From Cyanoderma ruficeps (Eukaryota; Chordata; Aves; Passeriformes; Timaliidae), in NCBI GenBank assembly GCA_008694505.1, contig VZDJ01007749.1:1594712-1658711 (forward strand): a DNA stretch of 64,000 nucleotides, given 5' to 3'. The notes under the pieces were generated by a model that saw only the letters and a program-made list of their open reading frames with translations, did no database searches and was not told the origin of the DNA. The position numbers and the translations under genes are program-made. Of the stretch, positions 11,449 through 23,800 are shown piece after piece. How positions within the stretch are numbered: the first letter of the stretch is position 1; the number at the start of each line of letters is the position of its first letter.

Positions 11449-14400
11449 CCTAAAGGATATGACAAAGTTGAAATCCCCCAGTAGACTTAGAGGAGAGGTC
11501 TGTCATAGAGGTGCATGTTCCAGGTCACACAGGGAAGGAGTGGAGAAGATTTACAGGAGAAGCTGCAATTAATTTCACAGTTTGGTCAAATGTTAACCCA
11601 CATTACAGGTCTCTGGCTATGACCCAGACTCATGGGCTCATGATTTATTAGCCTGGTTTGTTTTGTTTTTTAATCAAAGAGTCTTGCTCTTGTGACTGCA
11701 GAGCATGAAAAAAATGCTCTGAAGAGTAACTCAACAGGGCAGAGCTTCCGTGAGGCAAATGCCCTTTGAATTAGGGGGCATGGCTACAAGCTGGGTCAAT
11801 TATCCTGGTCTGCAGGTGAGTGTATGGAGGGGTGGGGTCTGGCAAGAGTCAAGGAGACAGGGAGAGTCAGGTCTGAAATGTCCTCATTTGAACTGGCTGC
11901 TTTGTAACGAATTAATTACTCTGGATTAGGACCATAGCAACACTATAAACCAAGCTTTCAGTATCAAACACATTCAGTCCCACCCTCCCTTTTTCACAAA
12001 ACCAGGAGTGACTTGTTCAGAACTGAGTGTGTTTTGACTTGGTAATGCACTGGGAAATCCTAACAGTTTTGTTTGTTTGTTTCTAGAAATTATCTTATAT
12101 TGCAGTATATCAAATATGTAATTACTGAGATTTGCTAAATACCCTTACTGTTACATCCTCTAAAGCTTTCTTTAGAGTTTAAATTATTTTCTGAGGCTTT
12201 TTAAGGAAGTGAAACAAATAACTTTTTCCCCCTACAAATACTCAGTCTTTATTCTGTTGTGTTTGTGTGTGTATACATGTTTATATATGTATTGCTGCTC
12301 TTTGGGTTGTTTAGATGTAATTGAGGGGTGTCTGTGCCAAAAACTCAATGGTTGCCTTATTTGTGGTTTTTGACCAGCATGCAGGAAGTGTCTTAATTTT
12401 CCTTTTTCCCCTCGAGTGTAAGCAGTGAGAGGGGTTTCCAATTAGTGAAATTTATAGGTTAGTTATGAATCATCTCCTAAAATCAGCTCCATGAATTGAG
12501 TCATTAGTACTGGATGTTTTCCACTTGGGTCTTATGAATTTCTGCTTAGTGTTTGGCAGGAATATTGTGTTTGATGTCCAGATGCAGTTTTTCAGAGTGG
12601 GCACACTCTAAACCTTGAATGGAAGGGCTCAGTCAGGATGTGACTTCCATTGACATGTGTTGAACACTGGGTTTGAGGGCTCTCCAAGCTGGGGAGGTGA
12701 TATTTCACCGACAGATAAACTGTGTGCAGAGGTTGTTTTTCTACATGTGCAGCAAGTGTTTCTGGACAGTGATGACATCATTTTATTTTAGGTTAATCTG
12801 GCTATGGACAGTGAGGAAGGTTTGCTCTGCATGCTGTGTGCTCTATGAGCAAGAGGTGGTTTCTGTCCAAAAGAATTCCTAGCCCGTAGCAGGTGTCCTG
12901 ATCCTGTTACTGACACTCCCAGTTAAATGCCAGATCTGGCAGTGGAAGTGCCCAGCCAAAATGAAGTAGCTGATAATGTCTTGATAGCATGTGATCATTG
13001 ATAATTTTTTATTAGCCTGCTTTATTAGCTAAATAAAGATTATAAAGGTTTAGGATTTTGTTGTTTTGGGGTTTTTTTAATTAGAACAATTTTTTTTTTG
13101 GTTTCATTGCAGGTTTGATAGTTGTTAGTTCTTTTATCTATAATTTACCTTGATTTTCTTTTTAAAAACTCCCTTTATACATAAAGCCCCTAGAAAATAT
13201 CAAAACATCTCATCTAAGAGAGATGTTAAACTGCATTGAACTTTAATCATGGCTTTAATACAAGTGGAAACAACTCCTTATTTTCAAATATAAGCATAAA
13301 AGCTGAGAAATCGTGAAATTAAATAGCACTGTGAATAAGCCATGGATTTAAGAAAAAACTTCTTGTGATCCGTAACTCAAAAAAAACCCCACATAAAATT
13401 GTTTATGCCACCTGTTAATAATCCTCACCTGTAGAACATCACTGAGAATAACTTTAGGTGTGCCTGAGTTATTGTGAAAAATAAACCAGCCCAAATCCTT
13501 TGTTTAGATTATTTTTATACGTATTATTTCTGTCTATAGTGGGATGAAATGAATGATGGATGAGAATAACATTTTTATCTGCTTAAATCCTAGCATTAAT
13601 TTATTTGTAGCAGAAGAATCATGCAAGTAGTGAAGTATTTTCTTATCAACATGGAAACCTGCAGCTTATCTTACTGCATAACATGTAGAAACAGAAAAAT
13701 GTATTTTAAAGTCAAGCTCCATGCTGACAGAAACACAAGAGCTGGGATAACAAGAATCCTTCCAACAGTGATGTGAACTGTCAAATGCCCATTTATAAGA
13801 ATGGTACCAGATGCATACTGACAGCAGATGTTTTGCTGTCTGCAGAGTATGTCTACCACAAAGATGGAGCCTGCCCTACCCCTTGCTGTTCCTATAAAAT
13901 GCTTAGCAATGATACGAAGAGTAAGGTAGAAGTTCTTGGTGGGTTTCTGTTTAGGATCCTCCTCAAGGAAGTGGTTACTTGAGAAAAATGGAACAGTTTT
14001 GGCAGAAGTGATGGGGTGCATTCAACACTAGCATATTCCATAGATTTTGAATTTGAACCACCCTCCCTTCTAGGAATCCTAAGAGGTGACTTAACCCTTG
14101 GTACAGGGGCGAACTGCACCCTATTCTTGCATGGGTATTTAAACTCCTGAGTTCTCACATTGAAAGTAAGAAAAGATTCTCTTCTTTCTCCTCCCTGGTC
14201 CATAGTTTTCTATTTGTTTGCATTTACTTTGTGTTTTGTAATAAGATCCAAACTGAAATGTTGTAACCACTCCAAATGAAACCAAATACCTCTCTAGGGA
14301 TGTGGGAGTGGGATTTTCCCCCTTACCTTTTATGAAAGAGTAACTAGAATGAAGTGAAGAGAGGGAATTCATTACTGGGTCATTTTAAAGTCCTAAGTGT

Positions 14401-15886
14401 GTCCCTTCTTTGTAGCTGTACTGTGAAAAATTATCAGTGAAATGATAATGATTCCTGTGAAATGTATGTTTCATACCTGTTCTGTTTTATTTAAGTAAAA
14501 TATTTTAATTTAGTGAATGATAGAATAATACAAGTATCAAATCATAGAAATATCCTATACTAGAGATATGGAAATAATTTATTTGGCAAATTCTACTGTT
14601 TTAGCCAGCATTTTGAGGGCTGCTTTTGATGCAATATTTGTCCCTGCCTCTGTTCTCCCAAAGCAGACTTGCACATGACAAGGCAGCTGCTACAGGGACA
14701 GCACTGATATCATTGGCACTGTGTGTAGCAGAATCAGGATGGGAAATCAAGCTCCAGAAGAGAACAGTTGTTCCTTATGGGGAGGAGAAAGCTACAGCAG
14801 ATGTTTGTATTTCAAAGTATGAGTCTATAGAGAAAAGCAGCCTTGGACTTCCAGAAAAAAAAATGGCTGAGCTGGAGAGACTGAGGATATATTGCAAATA
14901 ATTTATGTGAAATATTACTACTGTTAAGTGGGAAACTTAGTGGCAAATTCAGCATAAGTGAACCTGAGGAAAAATTCTAATAATAAATAGGAAAAATTCT
15001 GAAATAAATAGAATCCTTGATATAGAAGGAAACTCTGTGAATCCCTCAGCTTTGACCTCTGAAAATGAGGCTATACGCTGTACAGAATCTGTATTATATT
15101 TACATGTTTTCAATTTATCTGCCATCAATCTCAGATTATAAGAGCAATTTTGGGGACTGCATGACAAAAGGATTCTCATCACTTGTTTAACCTTGGTCAA
15201 ATGTTCTTTTGAGTCCATTTTCTCTAATCTCTGTATTAGATGCATGCCCTACCATTATGCTTCATGAACTTTGTGATCTTACTGAGTGTCAGGAACTATA
15301 AATGTGAACGAGTTAAGTGGTTAGAAAAGTATGTATTTTGATCTGCAGAAGAACAAAATATTCCAGAGAGCCTGTTTTGAAGAGACAATAGCTTAAGATC
15401 TATTCCTTTCTGTCTAATCTTCCTTTCCTTCTGAAAGTACTAAGATGTCACTGAAACTCAGGTACTTCAGTGTAATTGCATCATTATTCTCTGCATGCTT
15501 AACCAGGATGCTTCTCCTAGTGTGGAGAGGCAGCCTATTAAGAGAAGTTCTGATCTTTTATAAAAATAGTGGAGCTTACTGTATGTAGACTGAAATGTCA
15601 AATATTTTTCTATTGCTATACAATCTTTCTCTCTCTTTTTTTTTTTAATTCTCATGGGTTTGACTTTAAGAGTTTAATGTAAAATAAAGATGATCTAGTA
15701 CTGTTTCTTGGTATGTAGTCTATTGAGTGAGCCTGAACTGAGCTAGGAAAAGAGATGAAAAATGTCTGTGGAAACAATGTCTGTGGAAAGACCATAGTCT
15801 TGTGGCTGTTGTAGCTTTTAGAAAGCTGATATTGAAAGATGTGAGTATTGAGTATCTGTGCAGGTTCTCCTTTTTTGTGAATGAGT
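11449..15886. other. Unannotated non-coding stretch
   Basis: No gene recognised. Overlapping frames of 69-116 codons on both strands around 13671-14372 have no recognisable motif; overlapping openness on both strands argues for local composition rather than coding. A 15-bp tandem duplication lies at 15761-15790. Confidence 0.6.
15761..15790. repeat. 15-bp tandem duplication
   Basis: AATGTCTGTGGAAA followed by C in the first unit (15761-15775) and G in the second (15776-15790). Otherwise identical. Confidence 0.8.
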
Positions 15887-16335
15887 GAGGTTAGATGAGA
15901 CCTTAGGGGATTTACAGTGTTCAGCTTCTTTGCTCAAGCAGAGGTACCTAAAGCTGGTTGCTTAGGTCTATGTCTGGGTGGTTTTTTGAGTATCTCCAAG
16001 GATAGTGACTTTACAACCTCTCTGGGCTGCTTAGTCACCCTCACAGTAAATGTTTCTTGATGTTCAGAGAGCACCTCCTCTGTTCCAATTTATGTCCATT
16101 GCCTCTGGTCCTGTCACTGGCCAACACTGAAAAGAAACTGGCTCCATGTTCTTTCTAAGTCTTCTTCAAGTTTATATTCATTTGTATATATAATTTATAT
16201 ACATTAGTAAGATCCTCTGCAAGCCTTTTCTAGGCCTAAGTCAATGCTCTCTCAGCCTAAATGCCTCAGTTGTCTGACTCTCTCCAGTAGCTTTGTAACC
16301 CTATTGCACTAAGAAGCCTAGACCTGAACACAATG
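15887..16335 (-). mobile_element. Old CR1 LINE fragment (minus strand)
   Basis: The plus strand reads as the reverse complement of the 3' part of CR1. GAGGTTAGATGAGACCTTAG is at the start, GAGTATCTCCAAGGATAGTG and ACAACCTCTCTGGGC lie in the middle, then CCATTGCCTCTGGTCCTGTC, and CTCTCAGCCTAAATGCC toward the end. These are the usual CR1 landmarks, but divergence is high, with small indels and an internal TA-rich insertion near 16180-16205, and no reading frame survives. It therefore looks older than the copies at 4.7 and 55 kb. The upstream limit near 16335 is approximate because similarity decays gradually. Confidence 0.82.
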
Positions 16336-17236
16336 GTTTTTGTTTTGCTGGCAAATGCAGACATGACTATTTAGTTTACAAAAGCTGATGCTGCACATTC
16401 ACGATAAGAAAAGGTGGTGTGAGAGGACCCACCAGCATCAGAAAGTTATCACAATAGAATTTCTTTATTCCCTCTGGTTTAGGAACTTATGACATAGCTA
16501 AGTTCACATATTGGCTTTATTTGTCTGTCCTTGGAAAGTGCGTCACTCTTGCAAGGTGTTGCTTTTGTTTTAAATATATAGGTGTCAGCCTTTGCACTGT
16601 GCATACCCATTTATCTCTGAGGTGTGAATCTAAACAAGAAATCACTTGTGTTACATGTATGCATTTGTTCTTGCTTATAAAGCCTGCGTGTTTTAAGCAA
16701 ATGCAGTGGTTTAGTACTGGCTGAGTGTTATCCATTCATTTTTTCCAAGTAGTATTGTTAGAGACAATCAATACCTGATACAACAGCTGATATTTAATAT
16801 ATATTTTTTAAAAGTTTGCATATGCATGCATAAAAATTAAGCCCAATGGTTTAATTTCAGTGTGCCAGGAAACAAGAATAGCTGAAGAGCTGTGAGCCCT
16901 CAGAGGACCTCTGTACTGCCAGTTGGTATTTGAGCAGCGTTCGGGCTTCAAAGCTGAGCCTCAGTACTCAGTTACTGGAACAGGGGAAGGGTGCCTAAGC
17001 TGTGGTGTCCATAGTAAATTTCAACTTCTGTTGTGGCTGAGTGATGCACATGGTGTGTCATCTTCGGCGCTACTCTTAGGAGATTCCAGCCAAAGTTAAG
17101 TGAAGTTGGGGGGCTCAGCAGTGGGTTTTTAGCTTAATTTGCTAAAAATTATTCTTGCTGGTTCAGTGAAAGAAACTATGTGACTGAGGGAAATCACACT
17201 TCTCCTCACCCCTCCGAAAGCTCAGCCTTTGGCTGG
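16336..17236. other. Unannotated non-coding stretch
   Basis: No gene or recognised repeat. Overlapping opposite-strand frames at 16517-16735 are mirror openings of one another and carry no motif. Confidence 0.55.
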
Positions 17237-17966
17237 TGTCCTGGTTTAGGGCAAAGGTGGGAGAAAACCTCTGAATGGGGTCCCTCTGGGGAGCAAACCC
17301 AATCAGTCCCTCCCCTCAACTGGTCAGGGAAAGAATTTCCTCAGAGAAAAGTGGAAAAAACTATTTATTTAACAAAAAAAGTGCCCACAAGCACAGAAAA
17401 TGAATGATATGAAACAATAAAACCTTTTGTTTTTCTGAAGTGAGATGGCAGATTCAGAAAGTCCTTGCTGTGGGTTGCTCAGCTCGCTCAGTCTCTTATC
17501 AGTTCCTCCAGTGCTGGCAAATGCTGTCCTGGGGCCTGGGGTGCCACAGGTGTCAGATCCGGGTGTCTCTCTGGGCTTTTCAGTCCAGAGCATGTTTAAA
17601 TAGTCCCAACAAAAAAAGGAAAAAAAACCCCAAAAACCAAAACCCACCAAAAAAAACCCCACAAAAAAACAACCCACAAAAAACCAAACAAACCAAGAAC
17701 TAACAGTCCAGGGAGCTTCTCTGCCTCAGCCAGCTAAAACTAAGAGTAGATCTCTAACGCAGATCTAACTAACACAGATCCCTGTGCTGCTGTCTGTCCA
17801 TGCCTCCAACCAACACCACTCAGAGCAGGAATGTGTAGGAGTCAGGCAGTTTTCTCAAAACAAACCATGTGCTGCTGCTTCTCCCTGCTTCACTCTCAGA
17901 ACCAGTCTTAAAGGCACAGAACTCAATATACAGCATGAACAGGACAGATGATTGGGATACAAAACT
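17237..17966 (-). mobile_element. Endogenous retrovirus solo LTR (minus strand)
   Basis: About 730 bp matching, from memory, an LTR common in bird genomes whose 3' end reads as TGTCCTGGTTTAGGGCAAA on the opposite strand. Read on the minus strand it has LTR order: a U3-like region, a TATA-like element (TATTTAAA, plus coordinates 17595-17602), a polyadenylation signal AATAAA (complement of TTTATT at 17364-17369), then a short U5 ending in ...CCAGGACA at 17237. Spacing between the TATA-like box and the poly(A) signal is plausible for an R region. A C/A-rich simple tract at 17608-17698 has expanded just upstream of the TATA-like box. There is no gag, pol or env next to it. The 5' limit (plus-strand right side) is uncertain, between about 17950 and 17970, because it merges directly into the next LTR. 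It is probably transcriptionally inert. Confidence 0.8.
17608..17698. repeat. A/C-rich simple repeat inside the LTR
   Basis: Runs of A separated by blocks of C (AAAACCCC/AAACCAAAC types) over about 90 bp, with no fixed unit. It sits inside the minus-strand LTR and probably expanded after insertion. Confidence 0.8.
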
Positions 17967-18481
17967 TTTTCCTAATAGTTGGTATAATACCATGTTTTAG
18001 ATTTAGGATGAGCATGAGATTGATAACATACTGATGGATTAGTTTTTGTGAAGCAGGTCTTATGTTCAGTCAAGGATTTTTTTGGCTTCTCACACCATAA
18101 CACCAGTGAGTGATTTGGGGGACACAAGAAGCTGGGAGGGGGCACAGCTTAGACAGCTGACCTGAATTGGCCCAAGGGATATTCCATAGCATGTGATGTC
18201 ATGCTGAGTCTATAAACTAGGGGGAGAGCTTGCCAGGGGTTTTTGCTGGGGAACAGGCTGGGCATCTGCCTGTGGGTGGTGAGTAATTGCATTGTGCATC
18301 ACTTCTTTTGTATATTCTAATTATTTTATTGTTATTATAATTTTTGCTTTCTTTTTCAGTCCCATTAAACTGTCTTTATCTGAAACTACAGATTTTATTT
18401 TTCCCTCCCCCAGTTCATCCCACTGTGGTGAGGAAGAGAGTGAGTGCAGTGTTTAACTGCCTGTCAGGCTACACCCTGACA
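17967..18481 (+). mobile_element. Endogenous retrovirus solo LTR (plus strand), 5'-truncated
   Basis: About 515 bp of a second avian LTR family. Landmarks include CACAAGAAGCTGGGAGGGGG, GGGATATTCCATAGCATGTG, a TATA box TATAAA at 18211-18216, GCATTGTGCATCACTTCTTT, a polyadenylation signal ATTAAA at 18364-18369 and a terminal ...CCCTGACA ending at 18481. TATA box followed by poly(A) signal fixes the orientation as plus. The 5' tip expected for the family (a TGTCCTGGTTT-type start) is not visible: the LTR begins where the minus-strand LTR stops. TGATGTCA at 18194-18201 looks like a CRE/ATF-type site whose central CpG has decayed. No internal viral genes are present. Identification rests on remembered family resemblance plus the internal signals. 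Confidence 0.82.
18194..18216 (+). promoter_or_regulatory. LTR core promoter: CRE-like site and TATA box
   Basis: TGATGTCA (18194-18201) is one transition from the CRE consensus TGACGTCA, and TATAAA follows at 18211-18216. Together they form the U3 promoter of the plus-strand LTR. Whether it is still active cannot be judged from sequence. Confidence 0.6.
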
Positions 18482-19630
18482 CTGCTAGGAGGAGCTGCTA
18501 GATTTTTGTGTGTGTGTCATCAAGGGGAGAAGTTAAAATCCTCTGGAAAATTGTATTGATGAGGAAAGAGAAAACAAAAGCCTCCTGAGAATTGTAGCAT
18601 TTGATCTTTAAATATGGTGAAATAAGGCACTGAAGTAATAGTAAACCTTGAAAAAGAAACATGGGAGGCCCGCAGCACAAGTAGTAGTGGACTCTAAATT
18701 AGATCTGGGCAGGTATAATGACAGGGTACTCTATAAAGAAATTTTGAGACTTGTTTTGCTGGAGAAGAAACTACTAATCTTTGTCGTGACTTTAGTTATA
18801 AAATACTGGAACTTTAATGCTTTTCAGAAATCTCAGTATCATCTGTAAATGCCAGAATTTATAGGAAAGATGTTGTATGTGGTTTTCCTACAGATTTTGA
18901 GAGAGATTCTGATTTGGTAGACCTAATCTGAAGTCCATAGCTTTCACTGAATAATAATTTTCTCTAGTAGGAGATCTTAACTGTGGGGTTCTCTCCAAAA
19001 CACTAGATGATTATGTTACAAAAGCATTATATCCAAGCTGGATGATACTCAGAATGGAAGAAACTTATCTATACTCTGTACCAAGGAATCTTGCTGCATC
19101 AATGCTGTAATTGTTGCCAAATTATTTGATTTGAGTGCATTAATAATTTACTTGGGGTCTTTGAAATTGTTTTGGGGTATAACTTGGATAAATTTTAATC
19201 TGTCTCCTTTGCTCCATTCTCTCTGCTTATGGAATAAGATAGATTTTTTGCAATGAAATATTTTAAATACCTGTTACTCATAATCATAGAGGGCACTTGT
19301 TCATAGTTCATTTATTTTATATATGCTGTCATGGGTGACTTAGAGCTTTTATTCATGGAGCATGTTGGCCTGTCTAATTGAGGTAGCTGGAGAATGTAAG
19401 AGGTAGTTTTGCCGTGTTTCTCATGAGAATAACAAATAGTTTTGGTTAAAACTAACAATCTTAAATACCATACCTTTAAATTCATGCAGAGCAAATTTGT
19501 AATGGGATTTTCTTTGAATATAATGAAGTCTTTGACTCACAAGTAGTCAATGAGCACAAATATTTTTTGTTGTTCTTAAAACAGCTTTAAAGTTGACTTA
19601 CAAGTTACTTTTGCTATGTTGGGTGAATGT
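18482..19630. other. Unannotated non-coding stretch
   Basis: Nothing recognised between the LTR and the next CR1 copy; only short, featureless open frames. Confidence 0.6.
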
Positions 19631-20029
19631 AGGTCCAGAGGAGGGTCATGCAAATGGCCAGAGGACTGGAACTCCTCTCCTGAGAAGAAAGTTGGAATTG
19701 CTCAGCTTGGGGAAGAGAAGGTTCTGGGGAGACCTCATTATGGCCTTTCATTGTATACGAAGTTGACTAATGAGAGAGATTGAGACTTTATTGCCAAGGC
19801 GTATCAAGATGGGATGAGATGTAATGGTTTTAAACTGAAACAAGATAGATTTGATTTGGTCATGGGGAAGTTTTTTTATAAGTACAGTGAAATATTGTCA
19901 CAGATTGTCCAGAGGTGTTGTGGATGCCACATTATTGGAAGTATGCAAGATCAGGCTGGATAGGGCCTGTGGCGCAGAGGTTGGACTACATCTTTAAAGA
20001 TTCTTTCCAACTCAAACCATTGTATGACA
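19631..20029 (+). mobile_element. CR1 LINE fragment, 3' end (plus strand)
   Basis: About 400 bp in sense orientation. It carries the CR1 landmarks AGGTCCAGAGGAGGGTCATG, GCTCAGCTTGGGGAAGAGAAG, GGTTGGACTACAT and TTCCAACTCAAACCATTGTA, and ends in ATTGTATGAC, a degenerate form of the ATTCTRTG 3' tail. The corresponding ORF2 C-terminus is broken by many stops and indels, so this is an old 5'-truncated copy. The 3' end is defined by the tail; the 5' edge is where similarity begins. A GTGGCGCAGAGGTTGG string at about 19970 superficially resembles a tRNA A-box but is ordinary CR1 sequence. Confidence 0.85.
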
Positions 20030-20859
20030 TCTAGAAAGGATTTAGGCAGCAAGAATGAGGTCTTGTTGCCCACAGCTGTTGCAGTTTGTCTTTACTCCCC
20101 CTCCTGCTGCTTCTTAGCCTTTCTAGACATTGTTCCTGTGCTGACATTATTCCTGTATTTCCCAAGATGCCAATGCTTAGCATTTGATACTTGGTTTGGT
20201 TTTATGTGTAAAATCACCTTTTCAATACGACTTGGTAGTTGCTGTCTTTATACAGCCTCTTAAAATTGCAAGCCACTTTTAAATACTTATCTTTTGTTGT
20301 GTTAAAATTACATATTTGTGATGCCTTCATGGAAATTTACCTCACTATGAGTATTAAGCTATAAAGTTATCCTCTAAGAAAATGGATACGAGAATAACTT
20401 TTTATCTAAATGAGGGATCACAGATTTCTTGGTTTTTTTTCAAATTGGAAAGGGCTTAAACACACAGGTAAGGGCAAAACCAAATAATTTTAGAAGAAGC
20501 AGAATTAAAATGAACAATACTGTGATGGACAGTAGTCTGTGTTGCTCATTATTTCTCTGAAAGGCCATTTTTCTTGAAGCTGTAGGTAGGGGTTTTGATT
20601 TAAGAGTGTTTTTAAAGGCAAAGTCTTTTTAACCAGCTTGTTAATCTCTAAGAGTGGGCATGTCTCTCTCCTTTCTTCCCTTCTTGGCACTTGCAGAATG
20701 CCTCTTTGTTTGAATTTTCACAAGAAAAGCATGTGGTTGCTTTGTAAGCAGGTAGAGAAAGGGGAAGAATTTTCTTCAGTGTGGTAGGTTTGTACTCACA
20801 TCTGCAAAAATTGCAGTTGGTTTGGAGACCAGCAACTGACACAAGGGCACAAAATTACA

Positions 20860-20891
20860 AAATTGATCTGCCTTACACAGCAGATCAATTT
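20860..20891. repeat. Perfect 12-bp inverted repeat (hairpin)
   Basis: AAATTGATCTGC at 20860-20871 is the reverse complement of GCAGATCAATTT at 20880-20891, with an 8-nt loop. The stem is too short for a microRNA precursor. Confidence 0.85.
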
Positions 20892-23800
20892 GTGCTGCTG
20901 GAAGATTTATTTCTCTTGGGTCAGTTCTAAGTTTTCCTGTTGATTCGAATAGCTTTGTGTCTTTGCATCCTTTTACGTTTCCTTACTTTATGAGAAGCCT
21001 CTTTGCTGTCTCTTGGCATGCTTGCCTGTCAGCCCAGAGTGTAGTAGGGGGATGCTCTAACTAGCTACAATTGAGCCACCTCAGGTATCCAAAGCTTCCA
21101 GCCATGACAGAATGGATCTCTGCATGATTAATTTACTCCTACCCTCACAAGCTTTGTCAGGCTGCAGTCAGGCTCATCAGAGAGATGATTCATTTCTTCC
21201 TTCTGTAGAATCTGGGGCTTACGATACGTCTCTTCTATAGTAAGATGGGTTGTGGTAATAAAAGCAAGGAGGAAGAAAAATAGAAAGCCTAAGTCTGAGG
21301 AACTGACCTACTCTGGAGGTGTAATGACGCATCTAAGGCTTGGTGGGAAGAGAGAGAAAAGGAGTCGTGCAATGTCTAATTGGACACCGCTGGGTTACCC
21401 TGGCTGCTGTGAGACACACCAAGTGGGGCTTGTGGTGCAGAATACCAAGTTCTTGGTCCCTTACTATTCAGGAAGGATGTTTTTGTTGTGAAACTTGAGG
21501 GTCTCATCTCAAACACCTCAATATTATTTAGAAGCATTGTTAGTTTACGAACTACTTCTTAGACTGGAACAAGTGAATGTAGCTTCTCTGTCATCTTTAG
21601 AGATACATAATAATCAATTTTCAAATTTAATTGTGAGATTGCTGTTTAGCATTAGTTGTAAGGAATTATAGAGGGACAAAAATTCAGTGTGTTTAACGTT
21701 CCACAAAAATCTGTCAGTGTTGTGAATTCTAGATAGTCCAAGAAACCCTCAAGCAAAAATTTAGACTTTTAATTTAGGCATTATGTAAATATTTATATTT
21801 ATGGTTTGGTCATGTGCTTCTGTATATATGAAAGAAATGGTTTTGTGTACGTACTGTTTAATTTACTAATCTATGGAAGTTTGAGAATATGTGCAGTGAG
21901 CAAACAAAAAAGTAATAAATTCTAGTTTTCATAGATATTTGATTTTTGGGAGCTATATTCTGAAATATTTCTGGTAATTAATTTTAATGTGAGGGATGAA
22001 ACCATCTGTCTCCTGACTGAGATTTTTTTAAAACCAAAAGCATTAGGATTTTTCTTTTTTTTGTTGGTTTGCTTTGCTTTGCTTTAAAATTGAAAAAAAA
22101 TCTCCTGAAAATCTGTACCCTCTGGAATTGCAATTTAACAATTAGTGCTGTGTGGCTGGGCATCTGCTTCCTAAATCAGTCCCACTAATGGCATTGGGAG
22201 GGCTGTGTCCTACGGCTCTCAAAGAGGCTGGATGCCAGAATGTGGTGTTGGTGTAAGTCTTTTTAAAGATGTTTCTCTGTATTCCTTTACTTTCTATATA
22301 TAAAATGCTATTTCTGTGGAGCAGTTCCTGTCATTGCAGGCAAAATGCAATTTAAGTCATGCAGTCTGCACAGACTTGTTTCTTTCTGATTTTTTTTTTT
22401 GTTGAAGGGGAAAAGTATGTATTCATAGAAAGCTGCCCAATTGTTTGTTTCCCAAATGCAGAAATTTACCAACTTGTCTACATCACATCTTCCCAGAAAA
22501 ATATATCCTCATTCCTAAAAAATATTATTGCATTAAAACAATAATACGGAATAACTTATATAAATTTTTGTGAACTACCAATATTCACACAAAACATGCC
22601 TAAAGGTTTTGTTATAATAAAGGTAATAAGCAGCAGAACTTGAATTTGTTCTGTGTTACACCTTTTTTATCTTTTTATGTTATGTGACAGTAAACCCCAG
22701 AGTTCTAGAAATATTAGTGCTTTGTCTTAAAATAGGATTAGCAGCCAAAATGAGTATGAAGACATTTTCTTGGTTGGTACCCAACCTTGCTTGGTATGTT
22801 TATGATGTAGCTACTGGAAGCTTTCTTTCATTAAAGACTGGCTGTCCTCTCCTGTGTTTTTAAATGACATGTTGGCTAACAACAGAAAATTGTGTGGTTG
22901 ATGGATTCTTATGTTCCCTCGCACTTTTATTTTTGGCAGTAAATTACCAGAGAAGGGCCTTGACTTAATTCCTGATGCATAGCTGCTGTGAGATTGGAGT
23001 GTATTGATGAGTTATTTTTAATGAGTTGGCAATGACTTTGGAGCCAAAATGTTGTATTGACAAAATAGAACCATATTTTTAAAACAATGACATTCCTTTT
23101 AGGTTTTTCCATTATCAGGAGGTTTTATTTCAAGAAAACCATAATGAAGATTTTCTGTGATAAAGCATTAATGTGTGGAAAAAGGGAAAGGAAAGACTGA
23201 AGGGGGAGAAGCCCAGAGCAGTTGCTTTGTGTTCTTTATGAAGTCTGGCTGAACAATGCAGAGTATTGCAAGTTATTATCTCTTAGTGAGTGCTTTCATG
23301 AGAGTCAGATTGTGAGGTTGTAGTGTTTCTGGCTCCATACTTCCTGATTTCCCTTGATATTTCCAAATAGTAAACATTAGAACTTACAGGAGAAATACTG
23401 GGAGGAGGATCTCAGGGTTGTTGGTTGAGGTTTTCAGGAAGATGTTATTTATTTCTCCTCAAACAATGCAGAGTCCAGTTGCAACTTCATGTCCCTTTGA
23501 TTGCTATTCCACAAAAAATCAAATTGATGACAGCAAAAATTAGCCACTGTAGCAGCTGCCTCGTGGTTGGCTGTTCTATCAGTCAAATGCAATCAGGGTA
23601 GAAATAAATTTAGGATAATAATCACATTTAAAGGTTTAAGCATGGCAACATAATTTTGGGAAGCTTCCTTGTCTTCTCTGTCAGCACTCTTTGTTCCAGT
23701 GGTGTGTTACAAAGGATGTACCAGAACATCAGTGATGTACAGAAAGCATGGAGGGGAGGAGGTGGCAAAATTCATGTTAAGTACTTAGAAAAATGAGCTT

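Noticed and set aside
19968..19990. tRNA A-box-like string GTGGCGCAGAGGTTGG
   Set aside because: It lies within the CR1 3' region, where this wording is standard, and no B box or cloverleaf follows.
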